From: Cyanobacteria bacterium UBA11370
Lineage (GTDB): Bacteria; Cyanobacteriota; Cyanobacteriia; Cyanobacteriales; Coleofasciculaceae
DNA: 22,872 nt
Direction: 5' to 3'
Assembly (NCBI GenBank): GCA_003486645.1
Contig: DNGI01000078.1
Location: forward strand, 1-22,872
Of the stretch, positions 6,817 through 13,541 are shown piece after piece. A program made the position numbers and the translations under genes. Under the pieces are notes generated by a model that was not told the origin of the DNA, made no database searches, and saw nothing but the letters and a program-made list of their open reading frames with translations. Every line of letters begins with the position of its first letter. Position 1 is the first letter of the stretch.

Positions 6817-7448
6817 AGCGATTTAATATACCACCAGGTCATAAAATATTTCTAGAGGATGTCACCTGGCAAGAATTTGAATCCATTTTAGAAGATTTAG
6901 GAGAACATCGTGGGTCAAGAGTAGCCTATGATAGCCGAGTTTTAGAAATTATGACCCCGTTACCAGAACATGAAACCAGCAAGCTGTTTATTACTAACTT
7001 TGTTGAAATTCTACTCGAAGAACTAGATATTGATTTTTACCCTCTGGGTTCGACTACATTTAAAAATAAAGATATGCTCAAAGGAATAGAACCAGATAAC
7101 TGTTTTTATATTCAAAATGAAGCAGCAGTAAGAGGCAAAGATAGATTAGATTTATCCATCGATCCACCTCCTGATTTAGCCTTAGAGATAGATGTAACGT
7201 CTCGTACTCATCAAAGTATTTATGCCGCATTACGAGTGTGTGAATTGTGGCGATTTGAACAGGAAAAATTACAAATTTTAGTCTTGCGAGAAGGTAGGTA
7301 TGTTGAATCAGAATTTAGCTCTATTTTTCCTAATTTACCCCTTATTGAAGTAGTTCCTCGATATTTAAAACAAATCAAAACGGCTGGTAGAAATAGCACG
7401 ATGAGAGCGTTTAGAACTTGGGTACGGGAACAAATTACACGAGCATAA
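6801..7448 (+). CDS. Uma2 family (DUF820) PD-(D/E)XK nuclease-like protein
   Basis: 215 residues. The fold's active-site elements are visible: Glu57 in PLPEHE, Asp99 in GIEPDNCFYI, and the E-x-D pair Glu129/Asp131 in PDLALEIDVTS; CELWRF at 148-153 matches the usual EYWR-type motif. Uma2 proteins are found in tens of copies in cyanobacteria; they are predicted restriction-like nucleases, often near mobile or toxin genes, but few have been tested. ATG 6801 has AGG eight bases upstream within the toxin remnant. Domain assignment is secure; enzymatic activity is not shown by sequence. Confidence 0.88.
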   Translation: MQLELKRFNIPPGHKIFLEDVTWQEFESILEDLGEHRGSRVAYDSRVLEIMTPLPEHETSKLFITNFVEILLEELDIDFYPLGSTTFKNKDMLKGIEPDNCFYIQNEAAVRGKDRLDLSIDPPPDLALEIDVTSRTHQSIYAALRVCELWRFEQEKLQILVLREGRYVESEFSSIFPNLPLIEVVPRYLKQIKTAGRNSTMRAFRTWVREQITRA

Positions 7449-7498
7449 ATAAGCAACCTATACTCAATAACATACACAAACCTCTGTATCTAATTCCC

Positions 7499-7504
7499 AA
7501 AGGA
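7499..7504 (+). promoter_or_regulatory. Ribosome binding site that sets a TTG start
   Basis: AAAGGA ends six bases before TTG 7511. No ATG or GTG in this frame lies between the end of the Uma2 gene and the conserved ABC domain, so this site fixes the likely start of the ABC ATPase. Confidence 0.6.
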
Positions 7505-7510
7505 TTCACC

Positions 7511-8320
7511 TTGACAACCTCTAACGAAAGCACCCCTATTCCCCACTCCCCACTCCCCACTCCCCACTCTCCCCAACTCCAACTCAAACAGGTGAGTCTA
7601 ATAACCTCATCCAGAGGAGCAATTCCAGGAACATCGATATTAACTGATATTTCCTGTGAGATATTCAGGGGCGATCGCACTTGTCTGATTGGCCCATCGG
7701 GTGCTGGCAAAACGTCACTGTTACGCCTATTAAACCGCCTGAGTGAACTAACAACGGGTACAATTTATCTCGAAAATCAAGATATTAGAACCATTCCAGT
7801 TTTACAGCTACGGCGGCAAGTAATGTTAGTACCTCAAGAACCCAAACTGTTAGGAATGACGGTTCAAGAAGCACTCGCTTACCCGTTAGTATTACAGCAA
7901 TTACCGCAACGACAAATTCAAGAACGCTTACAAACAATTCGAGAACAAATGCACCTTCCAGAAGATTGGTTAAACAGAACGGAATTACAACTTTCTGTCG
8001 GACAACGGCAATTAGTTGCGATCGCGCGTGCTTTAGTAACTCAACCAAAAATTCTGTTACTTGACGAACCCACATCGGCTTTAGATGCTGGGACAGCCTC
8101 TCATGTTCTCAACATTTTAACGGATTTAGCGTTTCAAGCTCAAATAACAATGATTATGGTGAATCATCAGCTTGATATGGCTCAACTCTTTTCTAGTCGA
8201 GTATTGTATTTACAAGAGGGTCAGTTACTTGAAGATGTTCGAGCAAATGAGATTGATTGGAAACAATTACGAGAACGATTAGTAGAAGCTGAGGTTCAAG
8301 CGTCTCAAGATTGGGTGTGA
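7511..8320 (+). CDS. ABC transporter ATP-binding protein, FetA/YbbL-like
   Basis: 269 residues from TTG 7511. All ABC motifs are present: Walker A GPSGAGKTS (61-69), Q-loop Gln109 in VPQEP, signature LSVGQ (161-165, instead of LSGGQ), Walker B ILLLDE with Asp185/Glu186, D-loop SALD, and switch His219 in MVNHQ. The compact form resembles the ATPase of the FetAB/YbbLM exporter group, but there is no permease gene in the window, so the partner must be encoded elsewhere. The first 25 residues are partly encoded by CCCCACT repeats (PHSPLPTPHSP), and the ABC domain begins only after them. The stop codon is followed at once by a GGTTGTT-type repeat. ATPase identity is secure; the transported substrate is unknown. 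Confidence 0.88.
   Translation: MTTSNESTPIPHSPLPTPHSPQLQLKQVSLITSSRGAIPGTSILTDISCEIFRGDRTCLIGPSGAGKTSLLRLLNRLSELTTGTIYLENQDIRTIPVLQLRRQVMLVPQEPKLLGMTVQEALAYPLVLQQLPQRQIQERLQTIREQMHLPEDWLNRTELQLSVGQRQLVAIARALVTQPKILLLDEPTSALDAGTASHVLNILTDLAFQAQITMIMVNHQLDMAQLFSSRVLYLQEGQLLEDVRANEIDWKQLRERLVEAEVQASQDWV
7533..7578. repeat. CCCCACT heptamer repeat inside the ABC ATPase gene
   Basis: Four perfect CCCCACT copies at 7541-7568 are flanked by degenerate copies. The unit resembles the CCCCA(A/G)T class of cyanobacterial short tandemly repeated repetitive (STRR) sequences. Because seven is not a multiple of three, a change in copy number would shift the frame of the N-terminus. Confidence 0.85.
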
Positions 8321-8528
8321 GTTTGTTGTTGGTTGTTGGTTGTTTGTTGTTTGTTGTTTGTTAGTGGTTATATGATGAAAAAACAACGGACAACTTATAT
8401 TAAATCTGTTAGCATTCTTATTGAATCGTGGAGAGTAGGGAGTAAGAACGCAGGACGAAATACTTATGACAACCAACAACCAACAACCAACAACCAACAA
8501 CCAACAACTAACAACTAACAACCAACAA
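8321..8528. repeat. Inverted heptamer-repeat arms between two convergent genes
   Basis: A (GGTTGTT/GTTTGTT)-type arm at 8321-8365 begins directly after the ABC stop codon. A complementary (CAACCAA)n arm at 8470-8528 ends directly at the stop codon of the response regulator gene. About 104 bases of unique sequence lie between. Each gene's transcript therefore starts its 3' end with the same TTGTTGG-type repeat, and read-through in either direction would give a hairpin with arms of 40-50 bases. No coding potential seen. Confidence 0.8.
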
Positions 8529-9299
8529 CTATTCCCGAACAGCTACCGACGTAGAACGACGGCTGAAATTATTGTTATGAGTTACTACTCCTCCTGCTGT
8601 TAGTTGATGTTCCTGGAGTATTTCTGAATTAAATCGATAGCCGACATTGCGAACCGTTTGAATCATACTTGGTTGTCGAGGATCGGTTTCAATTTTTTTC
8701 CGCAATGAGAGAACATGAGTATCAATTGTGCGGGGGTTATCAATTGCATCGGGCCAAGCGCGGCGCAACAATTCCGAACGACTTAACGGCAGCCCTTCCG
8801 CTTGTGCTAGCACGTAAAGTAAACTAAATTCTTGAGGAGTCAGATCAATAAACTCTCCTTTAAAACATACCCGACGCTGCACTAAATCAATTTTTAGATC
8901 ACCATATTCTAGCGTCATGGGAGCAGCACTGACCCTACCCCGTCGAATTAGCGCCTCAACCCGCGCCATAAATTCTTGCATCCCAAAGGGCTTAGTAAGA
9001 TAATCATCAGCCCCAGCTTTAAGACCTCTAACAATATCAAGCTCCCGATCGCGGGCAGATAACATTAAAATCAGGGACTGTCGCTGCTGCTGAAGCCATT
9101 GGCAAAACTCTACACCATCCCCATCCGGTAAGTCAGAGTCTAAGATCACCAATGTCGGTTGGCGATGATAGAATGTGTCTCTTGCTTGAGCCAGCGTAGC
9201 GGATTGGGAGACCCAATAGCCTGCCTGCTGCAAGTGCCATCCTAGTAGCGATCGCAAGTTCGCGTTGCCCTCGATAATCTGAATACAAACAAATCCCAC
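8529..9299 (-). CDS. OmpR/PhoB-type response regulator with altered acidic pocket
   Basis: 256 residues from GTG 9299, with GAGGA about 11-12 bases upstream. The receiver domain (1-120) has phospho-acceptor Asp54 in VILDSDLPDGDG, Ser81 in MLSARD and Lys103 in DDYLTKPF. The acidic pair that normally binds Mg2+ (ED or DD) reads Glu10-Gly11, so metal binding and phosphorylation may be weakened. The C-terminal winged helix (128-225) has LTPQEFSLLYVLAQ, TIDTHVLSLRKKI and TVRNVGYRF, the standard DNA-binding domain. A tail of 30 Ser/Asn/Arg-containing residues follows. No histidine kinase is adjacent. It is not an obvious RpaA or RpaB orthologue (their N-termini differ), so no symbol is given. Confidence 0.9.
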   Translation of the reverse strand: MGFVCIQIIEGNANLRSLLGWHLQQAGYWVSQSATLAQARDTFYHRQPTLVILDSDLPDGDGVEFCQWLQQQRQSLILMLSARDRELDIVRGLKAGADDYLTKPFGMQEFMARVEALIRRGRVSAAPMTLEYGDLKIDLVQRRVCFKGEFIDLTPQEFSLLYVLAQAEGLPLSRSELLRRAWPDAIDNPRTIDTHVLSLRKKIETDPRQPSMIQTVRNVGYRFNSEILQEHQLTAGGVVTHNNNFSRRSTSVAVRE

Positions 9300-9577
9300 G
9301 GCAGCTTCTTTCCTCTGTAGCCGTTGTTTCTTAAACTAACAGAGTTAATGTCAAGATTTTGTAACAAAGGCTACTCCAGAGGATGACAGCAGTTTGGAGT
9401 TGAATGGAAGCCATCCTCGTTGCCGTTAAAATTATGATTGACTGAACCAGGAAAATGCTCGTTTCTAGCGAGATTTACACAAACTTGTTGCAGAGGGCAC
9501 AATCTTTAGAAAATAGCTAGGTTATCCTAAAAATAGGATTAAACGTGTATTTAAAAAGCCCTAATTGATCAGGTATC

Positions 9578-9781
9578 ATGACAAGCCCAGCTACTTCCGA
9601 ATCCAGCCAACTCTCCCCAGATAGCCAAATCTGGCACAACCTCAAACACGCGATCGCTGCCAGTTCAGGATTTCAACGCTGGCAAATGGACTATAGCGTT
9701 ACCGATAAACTGCCAGACGATAGCTTGGAATGTTTGGTGCGTCGGTATTTGCGTGAAACCTTAGAAACTCTAGCGTACTAG
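9578..9781 (+). CDS. Small conserved cyanobacterial protein, function unknown
   Basis: 67 residues. The C-terminal half, LECLVRRYLRETLETLAY, and the motif DSQIWHNLKHAIAASSGF look like a conserved helical domain that I recall from many cyanobacterial genomes without a function. ATG 9578 is preceded closely by CAGG. A 278-base region upstream, shared with the divergent response regulator, holds no gene; it contains a TTGACA on the minus strand (near 9350) and a small ATCCTA hairpin at 9524-9539. Confidence 0.65.
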   Translation: MTSPATSESSQLSPDSQIWHNLKHAIAASSGFQRWQMDYSVTDKLPDDSLECLVRRYLRETLETLAY

Positions 9782-9822
9782 TACAAGACGGCAAAAGGAA
9801 AGTGACCACCTGTGAAGGAAAA

Positions 9823-9864
9823 GGGGGACAAGGGGGACAAGGGGGACAAGGGGGACAAGGGGGA
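9823..9864. repeat. Nonamer tandem repeat GGGGGACAA
   Basis: Four perfect copies of GGGGGACAA plus a partial fifth lie between the stop of the 67-residue protein gene and the convergent DUF1400 gene. The nine-base period keeps a reading frame open on both strands (GDK or CPP repeats), which explains the short spurious frames here. Confidence 0.85.
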
Positions 9865-9899
9865 GATTGTAGCTGGTTACTTATTTCCGCCACGCTGTA

Positions 9900-10433
9900 C
9901 TAGAAAAGATCAATATTGGGTAGGCTCCCAGCAACTTGGGCGATATCCTGTACAATCTCAACTAAGCGATCGCCTTCAAGATGTACCTCTGCTGTGGGGT
10001 AATTTTCTAGGGTTTCAATGAGGGTAATCTGATCGTCATCTAAAGCGGACATCACAAGTGCTGATCGCAAAGACTCCCGACTGGCGCGATCGCTGGGAGT
10101 GTGAACGACTTCACTAACGCGATCCAGCATAGCTTCTCCAAGGGGATTATTGAGAATGCGGGAGAGTAGTACTCCTTGGACAGGAATTTCTTGGGTTAGC
10201 GCCTTTCGTAATTCATCCGGTTCTTTTCCAGCGAGTTTGAGATAAGCTCGTAGGGAAGAAGAAAGTTCTCCGGTTTGAGCAAAAGTAGATAATTCGGGAA
10301 CGGATACCGTCTCTCGGAGAAACTTATATTTGAGAACTACTGAGTCAGCGGCGTTTACAGCACGGCTGAACAGTAAAACGCTGGTAAAAAGAATTGAACC
10401 TAGGAGTGATGTGAATTTTAATTCATAATTCAT
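9900..10433 (-). CDS. Exported DUF1400-domain protein
   Basis: 177 residues. A signal peptide (hydrophobic LLGSILFTSVLLFSRAVNA, likely cleavage after the first NAA region near residue 29) precedes a domain with VLKYKFLRETVSVPELSTFA, NPLGEAMLDRVSEV and RSALVMSALDDDQITLIETL. This is the DUF1400 pattern that normally forms the N-terminal part of cyanobacterial periplasmic alpha/beta hydrolases. Here only DUF1400 is present, with no hydrolase domain after it. It follows the pentapeptide gene by 24 bases on the same strand, so the two exported proteins are probably made together. Confidence 0.8.
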   Translation of the reverse strand: MNYELKFTSLLGSILFTSVLLFSRAVNAADSVVLKYKFLRETVSVPELSTFAQTGELSSSLRAYLKLAGKEPDELRKALTQEIPVQGVLLSRILNNPLGEAMLDRVSEVVHTPSDRASRESLRSALVMSALDDDQITLIETLENYPTAEVHLEGDRLVEIVQDIAQVAGSLPNIDLF

Positions 10434-10457
10434 ACGTCCATAATTAACAATTTTTTA

Positions 10458-11027
10458 TCAAGGATGAAATCTACCATCGGGCATAATCGTAGTATTCAGC
10501 TTAGTCTCCTTGAGGGTGGCATTTTCTAGGTCAGCATTTCGCAAATCAGCCCCTCTCAAATCCGCGAAATTCAACTTAGCGTTACTCAAATCTGCCCCTG
10601 TGAGATCTGCTAATCTTAAGTCAGCATTGGTTAGGTTAGCACTCGGTAACTTAGCTAAATTTAAACCAGCACCCACAAGGGTAGTACGGGTAAGATTTGC
10701 GCCAATTAATGCTGCTACAATGAGATTAGATCCCGTTAAATTGGCATTGGAAAGATTAGCATAAATTAAGCTAGCGCCACTCAAATTAGCTCCTTGAAGA
10801 TTAGCACGCCGGAAGTCAGCACGGCTGAGGTTAGCACCGGAAAGATTTGCACCTCTCAAATCCGTATTGCTTAAGAGTGCATTGGGCAATTGTACAGCAC
10901 TCAAGTCACACTCCACACAGCTACCCGTTTGCCGCAGTTGTTCCAGATCAGCGGGATTGAAGGCTTTTGCTGACGTTGGTAGGTATAGAGTTAGGAGAAT
11001 GGTGATAGTGAAAATTTTGAATTTCAT
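10458..11027 (-). CDS. Exported pentapeptide-repeat protein
   Basis: 189 residues. An N-terminal signal sequence (ITILLTLYLPTSAKA) is followed by FNPADLEQLRQTGSCVECDL, a cap with two cysteines that may form a disulphide, and then about 24 A(D/N)LXX-type pentapeptides (ADLRGADLRNADLENATL and similar) forming a right-handed quadrilateral beta-helix up to about residue 176. A short tail TIMPDGRFHP closes it. The protein should be periplasmic or luminal. Function of such proteins is mostly unknown. GGTTTTT repeats lie directly upstream of the start. Confidence 0.9.
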   Translation of the reverse strand: MKFKIFTITILLTLYLPTSAKAFNPADLEQLRQTGSCVECDLSAVQLPNALLSNTDLRGANLSGANLSRADFRRANLQGANLSGASLIYANLSNANLTGSNLIVAALIGANLTRTTLVGAGLNLAKLPSANLTNADLRLADLTGADLSNAKLNFADLRGADLRNADLENATLKETKLNTTIMPDGRFHP

Positions 11028-11035
11028 GGTTCCAT

Positions 11036-11056
11036 GGTTTTTGGTTTTTGGTTTTT
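11036..11056. repeat. GGTTTTT heptamer repeat upstream of the pentapeptide gene
   Basis: Three perfect copies of GGTTTTT end nine bases before the start codon on the minus strand, so the 5' leader of the pentapeptide gene is made largely of this repeat. Confidence 0.75.
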
Positions 11057-11189
11057 GTCTAAAGGGTGAAAGCTAGCGATCGCATTTGGGTTTTTAAGGC
11101 ATTTTATGTGTACTATGAGGATAGTAAAATTAAAATTATTTCAATTTAAGTTAGGTGTAGCCTAGATATTGATTTAAGGACGCTGTTTT

Positions 11190-12074
11190 ATGAAAATGCC
11201 CAACTTTATCATCATTGGTGCTGGTAAATCTGGAACAACATCGCTCTATAAGTATCTGCAAGAGCATCCGCAAATCTTTATTCCTTCAATGAAGGAAATC
11301 TACTTTTTTGCCTTTGAGGGTCAACCTCATCCAATCGGTATAACCAATTTTAAAGACTATCAGGCACTATTTCAAGAGGCTTCAGAAGAGCAAGTGATTG
11401 GTGAAGTTTCTAGTATTTATCTTTTCCGACCACAAGCTCCTGAGCGCATAAAGTACTACTTACCCGATGTAAAATTAATTGCTATTCTTCGCAATCCAGC
11501 GGATCGGGCATTTTCAGATTATCTCATGAATCTTAATAGACATAATTTATCTAAATCAGACAAAAATAGCAAACCCATGCGGGATTTTGCTGAGTTAGTG
11601 AAAGAGAAACATTACTTTATTCAAATCGGATTTTATTATGAACAGTTAAAGCGATATTATGACAGGTTTGACCCTAGTCAGATCAAAGTTTATCTTTATG
11701 AAGATTTAGTGACTGATGCGCGTGGCTTGGTACAAGATATTTTTAGGTTTGTGGGTGTAGATGATTCGTTTGTTCCAAACACATCTCAGAAACATAAAGT
11801 ATCTGGTCTCCCGAAGAATCAAGCTATGCATAGACTACTCACAAAATCTAGTCCAATGGGTTCCCTGGCAATATCGATCCTTAAACCGTTCATGCCAGCG
11901 CAGCTACGCCAGTATATTCGAGACAAAATTATTGGCGGTATCGTTAAACAAAATCTGAGTAGACCCCAGCTTTCATCACCAGTGCGGCAAGAATTAATAG
12001 AAATTTATCGCGAAGATATATTGAATCTACAAAATCTCATTAATAGAGACCTTTCTACATGGCTAGATGGGTGA
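11190..12074 (+). CDS. PAPS-dependent sulfotransferase family protein
   Basis: 294 residues. The 5'-phosphosulfate-binding loop IIIGAGKSGTTSLY is at 7-20 (Lys13), and the 3'-phosphate-binding segment AILRNPADRAFSDYL at 98-112 holds Arg101 and Ser109, the usual PAPS-binding residues. The family transfers sulfate from PAPS to hydroxyl groups, often of sugars. Neighbouring glycosyltransferases suggest a surface or secreted glycan as acceptor. AAGGA lies ten bases before ATG 11190; a second ATG two codons on is also possible. It converges with the second sulfotransferase with a 24-base gap and no clear terminator. Confidence 0.9.
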   Translation: MKMPNFIIIGAGKSGTTSLYKYLQEHPQIFIPSMKEIYFFAFEGQPHPIGITNFKDYQALFQEASEEQVIGEVSSIYLFRPQAPERIKYYLPDVKLIAILRNPADRAFSDYLMNLNRHNLSKSDKNSKPMRDFAELVKEKHYFIQIGFYYEQLKRYYDRFDPSQIKVYLYEDLVTDARGLVQDIFRFVGVDDSFVPNTSQKHKVSGLPKNQAMHRLLTKSSPMGSLAISILKPFMPAQLRQYIRDKIIGGIVKQNLSRPQLSSPVRQELIEIYREDILNLQNLINRDLSTWLDG

Positions 12075-12098
12075 AATATCTATAAACATTGCTTTGGA

Positions 12099-12935
12099 TC
12101 AAACGTTCAACCAATGAGAACAATCTAATCCAGTCAGTTCCTGTAATTGAACAATGTCATCCTGATAAATTTTGATTAGTTTCCTTCTCGCTTGAACGGA
12201 TAATGGTGGAATTGGAGGTTCAACGATCTGGTCAATCAGTTGTTTTAGTTGTGGTAATATCCGTTTCAAAATAAACTGAAAAAAATGTTTAAGCTGCTGG
12301 TTCGACCGAAGCAATTGCAACGTTAATCGAGTAACCAAATTAGGCTTGAGTTTACCCTTATGGTAGATGCGATCGCGCTGGACTTCAAAATTCGGATCTA
12401 CTCCGATGAACGTGAAGAGTTCCTTGATAAAGTAATCAGGTCTACTGACTAGCTCATCATAAAGCATTATTTTGATTTGCTCTCTCGGAAATAATTTAAA
12501 ATAATTTGTTAGATGAGCGTAGTAGTAGCCAGGTTCAATAAAATTGGTTAATTCTAAAAGTTTTGACTGAAGTTCTTTGAGTTCTTTTCTGCTATATTTT
12601 TTTTTAAAACAAGCATGGGAATAAGCCCTATCAGCGGGGTTGCGAAGTACAGCAATAATTTTCACATCAGGAAATAAATGTTTAATTCTTTGAGCCACTC
12701 CATCGGCATGAAGATATACACTAGACACTTCACCTAAAGCGATTTCGTTGGTAGCATCCTTGTATTGCTCTAGATATTTGTCTGCATCTTCAATAGATTT
12801 AATTTTACGTTGAGTTAGAATATCTTCACCCTTATTCGGAATTAAATATACTTGTGGATGTTGTTTAAGATAGTAGTGGAGAGATGTTGTCGCCGCTTTA
12901 TGGGCACCGATGATTATAAAGGTTGGATCGTTCAT
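12099..12935 (-). CDS. Second PAPS-type sulfotransferase with variant phosphosulfate loop
   Basis: 278 residues, related to its convergent neighbour. The loop reads GAHKAATTSL (10-19), with Ala15 where a Gly is usual (KxGTT); the 3'-phosphate segment AVLRNPADRAYSHAC (95-109) keeps Arg98 and Ser106. Activity is likely but the loop change is worth noting. GGAAGAG lies upstream of ATG 12935 in sequence that belongs to a decayed glycosyltransferase fragment, so the gene now begins right after that remnant. It is on the same strand as the glycosyltransferase operon and was probably part of it once. Confidence 0.88.
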   Translation of the reverse strand: MNDPTFIIIGAHKAATTSLHYYLKQHPQVYLIPNKGEDILTQRKIKSIEDADKYLEQYKDATNEIALGEVSSVYLHADGVAQRIKHLFPDVKIIAVLRNPADRAYSHACFKKKYSRKELKELQSKLLELTNFIEPGYYYAHLTNYFKLFPREQIKIMLYDELVSRPDYFIKELFTFIGVDPNFEVQRDRIYHKGKLKPNLVTRLTLQLLRSNQQLKHFFQFILKRILPQLKQLIDQIVEPPIPPLSVQARRKLIKIYQDDIVQLQELTGLDCSHWLNV

Positions 12936-12950
12936 AAATCTCTTCCATTA

Positions 12951-13060
12951 TTCAAAATAGGGAATAAAAACAATCGGAGTATGAAGAGCGTATAATCGGC
13001 TACTTTTTAGTAGAGAGAGCACCTACTCAATTACCTAATCATTAGCCGTAATATACCATG
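12951..13060 (-). pseudogene. 5' fragment of a third DxD glycosyltransferase paralogue
   Basis: Read on the minus strand, 90 bases ending at about 12957 align without gaps to codons 9-38 of the gene at 13542-14456, 66 of 90 bases identical. Translated in that frame the fragment reads AND*VIE*VLSLLKSS, then RLYALHTPIVFIPY, against ANDKVIDQAIALLKSI, then RLHDTETPIVLIPY. Two in-frame stops and a 4-base deletion just upstream show it is dead. The similarity fades immediately before the ribosome site of the second sulfotransferase, so the rest of the gene was deleted. Confidence 0.88.
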
Positions 13061-13348
13061 TTCAATTGATTAATGAAACCAAGTGGTATTTTTTCTAGTT
13101 GTACAGCACATTTAGCTAGCCACTTTTATAGTTTCTTTACAAATAGCCTCGCTTCTCAAACCAGGTTTGCTTAGGCGTGCATCTGGGTAACTTCATAGGA
13201 CTGAACTCATCTCTCACCGATTAACCTGTCTACGATCTATATCACCAAATTGACATAAAAGCATCACTCCCTAAGAGTAGGAAATCATAGATATTGAGAT
13301 ATACTGACACCTTACCAGTAATGTGAGTTGTGATTAGAGGATTGGGCG
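13061..13348. other. Intergenic stretch without recognised gene
   Basis: No coding frame, RNA gene or repeat could be recognised. TTGACA at 13250-13255 lacks a good -10. TTGAGA at 13294-13299 with AGTAAT at 13317-13322 (17-base spacing) is a weak candidate promoter reading into the small frame at 13349. Confidence 0.4.
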
Positions 13349-13483
13349 ATGCTTGAAAAACTAGTGCTAGCGATCGCAATTACATTCTCAATCTATGTAT
13401 CTGTAGAATCTGGATTCTACAAAACCCCTATGTCTTCAGTTCTACAAGTACCAGTAAATCCACATAGACCTGTGGGTCACTAG
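13349..13483 (+). CDS. Possible 44-residue exported or membrane peptide
   Basis: ATG 13349 is preceded by AGAGGA at a seven-base spacing, the best ribosome site in this stretch. The product starts MLEKLVLAIAITFSIYVS, a charged start plus a hydrophobic helix like a short signal or anchor, and continues with a polar tail ending NPHRPVGH. A run of eight T follows the stop (13486-13493) after weak hairpins, a possible terminator. The frame contains a near-perfect 20-base palindrome. No homologue is known to me, so this could be a chance frame in decayed sequence. Confidence 0.35.
   Translation: MLEKLVLAIAITFSIYVSVESGFYKTPMSSVLQVPVNPHRPVGH
13402..13421. other. Palindrome with 9-bp arms
   Basis: TGTAGAATC at 13402-13410 and GATTCTACA at 13413-13421 are exact complements around a TG centre. 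The two-base loop favours a protein-binding site or cruciform over an RNA hairpin. Confidence 0.5.
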
Positions 13484-13499
13484 CCTTTTTTTTGAGTGG

Positions 13500-13533
13500 G
13501 TTTGATAATTCATATTCAAATTCATTATCAAAC
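13500..13533. other. Inverted repeat just after the glycosyltransferase stop codon
   Basis: GTTTGATAAT at 13500-13509 and its exact complement at 13524-13533 enclose a 14-base loop, nine bases beyond the stop at 13542. On the minus strand no T-run follows, so it may protect the 3' end of the operon mRNA rather than terminate it. Confidence 0.5.
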
Positions 13534-13541
13534 ATAGCTCT

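Noticed and set aside
7418..7510. Longer N-terminus of the ABC ATPase from TTG 7418
   Set aside because: It would overlap the Uma2 gene by 31 bases without a ribosome site, whereas TTG 7511 has AAAGGA at a good distance.
8321..8528. CRISPR array
   Set aside because: The repeats are contiguous seven-base units without spacers.
9300..9577. RNA gene or riboswitch between the response regulator and the 67-residue protein gene
   Set aside because: No cloverleaf or conserved aptamer-like core could be found; only a six-base hairpin and a lone TTGACA.
9699..9893. Minus-strand frame with CPPCPPCPP repeats, and plus-strand frame with GDKGDK repeats at 9812-10021
   Set aside because: Both are by-products of the nine-base GGGGGACAA repeat and overlap better-supported genes.
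10510..10764. 84-codon plus-strand frame opposite the pentapeptide gene
   Set aside because: Antisense mirror of the pentapeptide repeats; period and composition follow the real gene.
12985..13000. TATAAT at 12991-12996 as a plus-strand promoter
   Set aside because: It lies inside the glycosyltransferase remnant, has no -35 match at 16-18 bases and no plus-strand gene follows closely.
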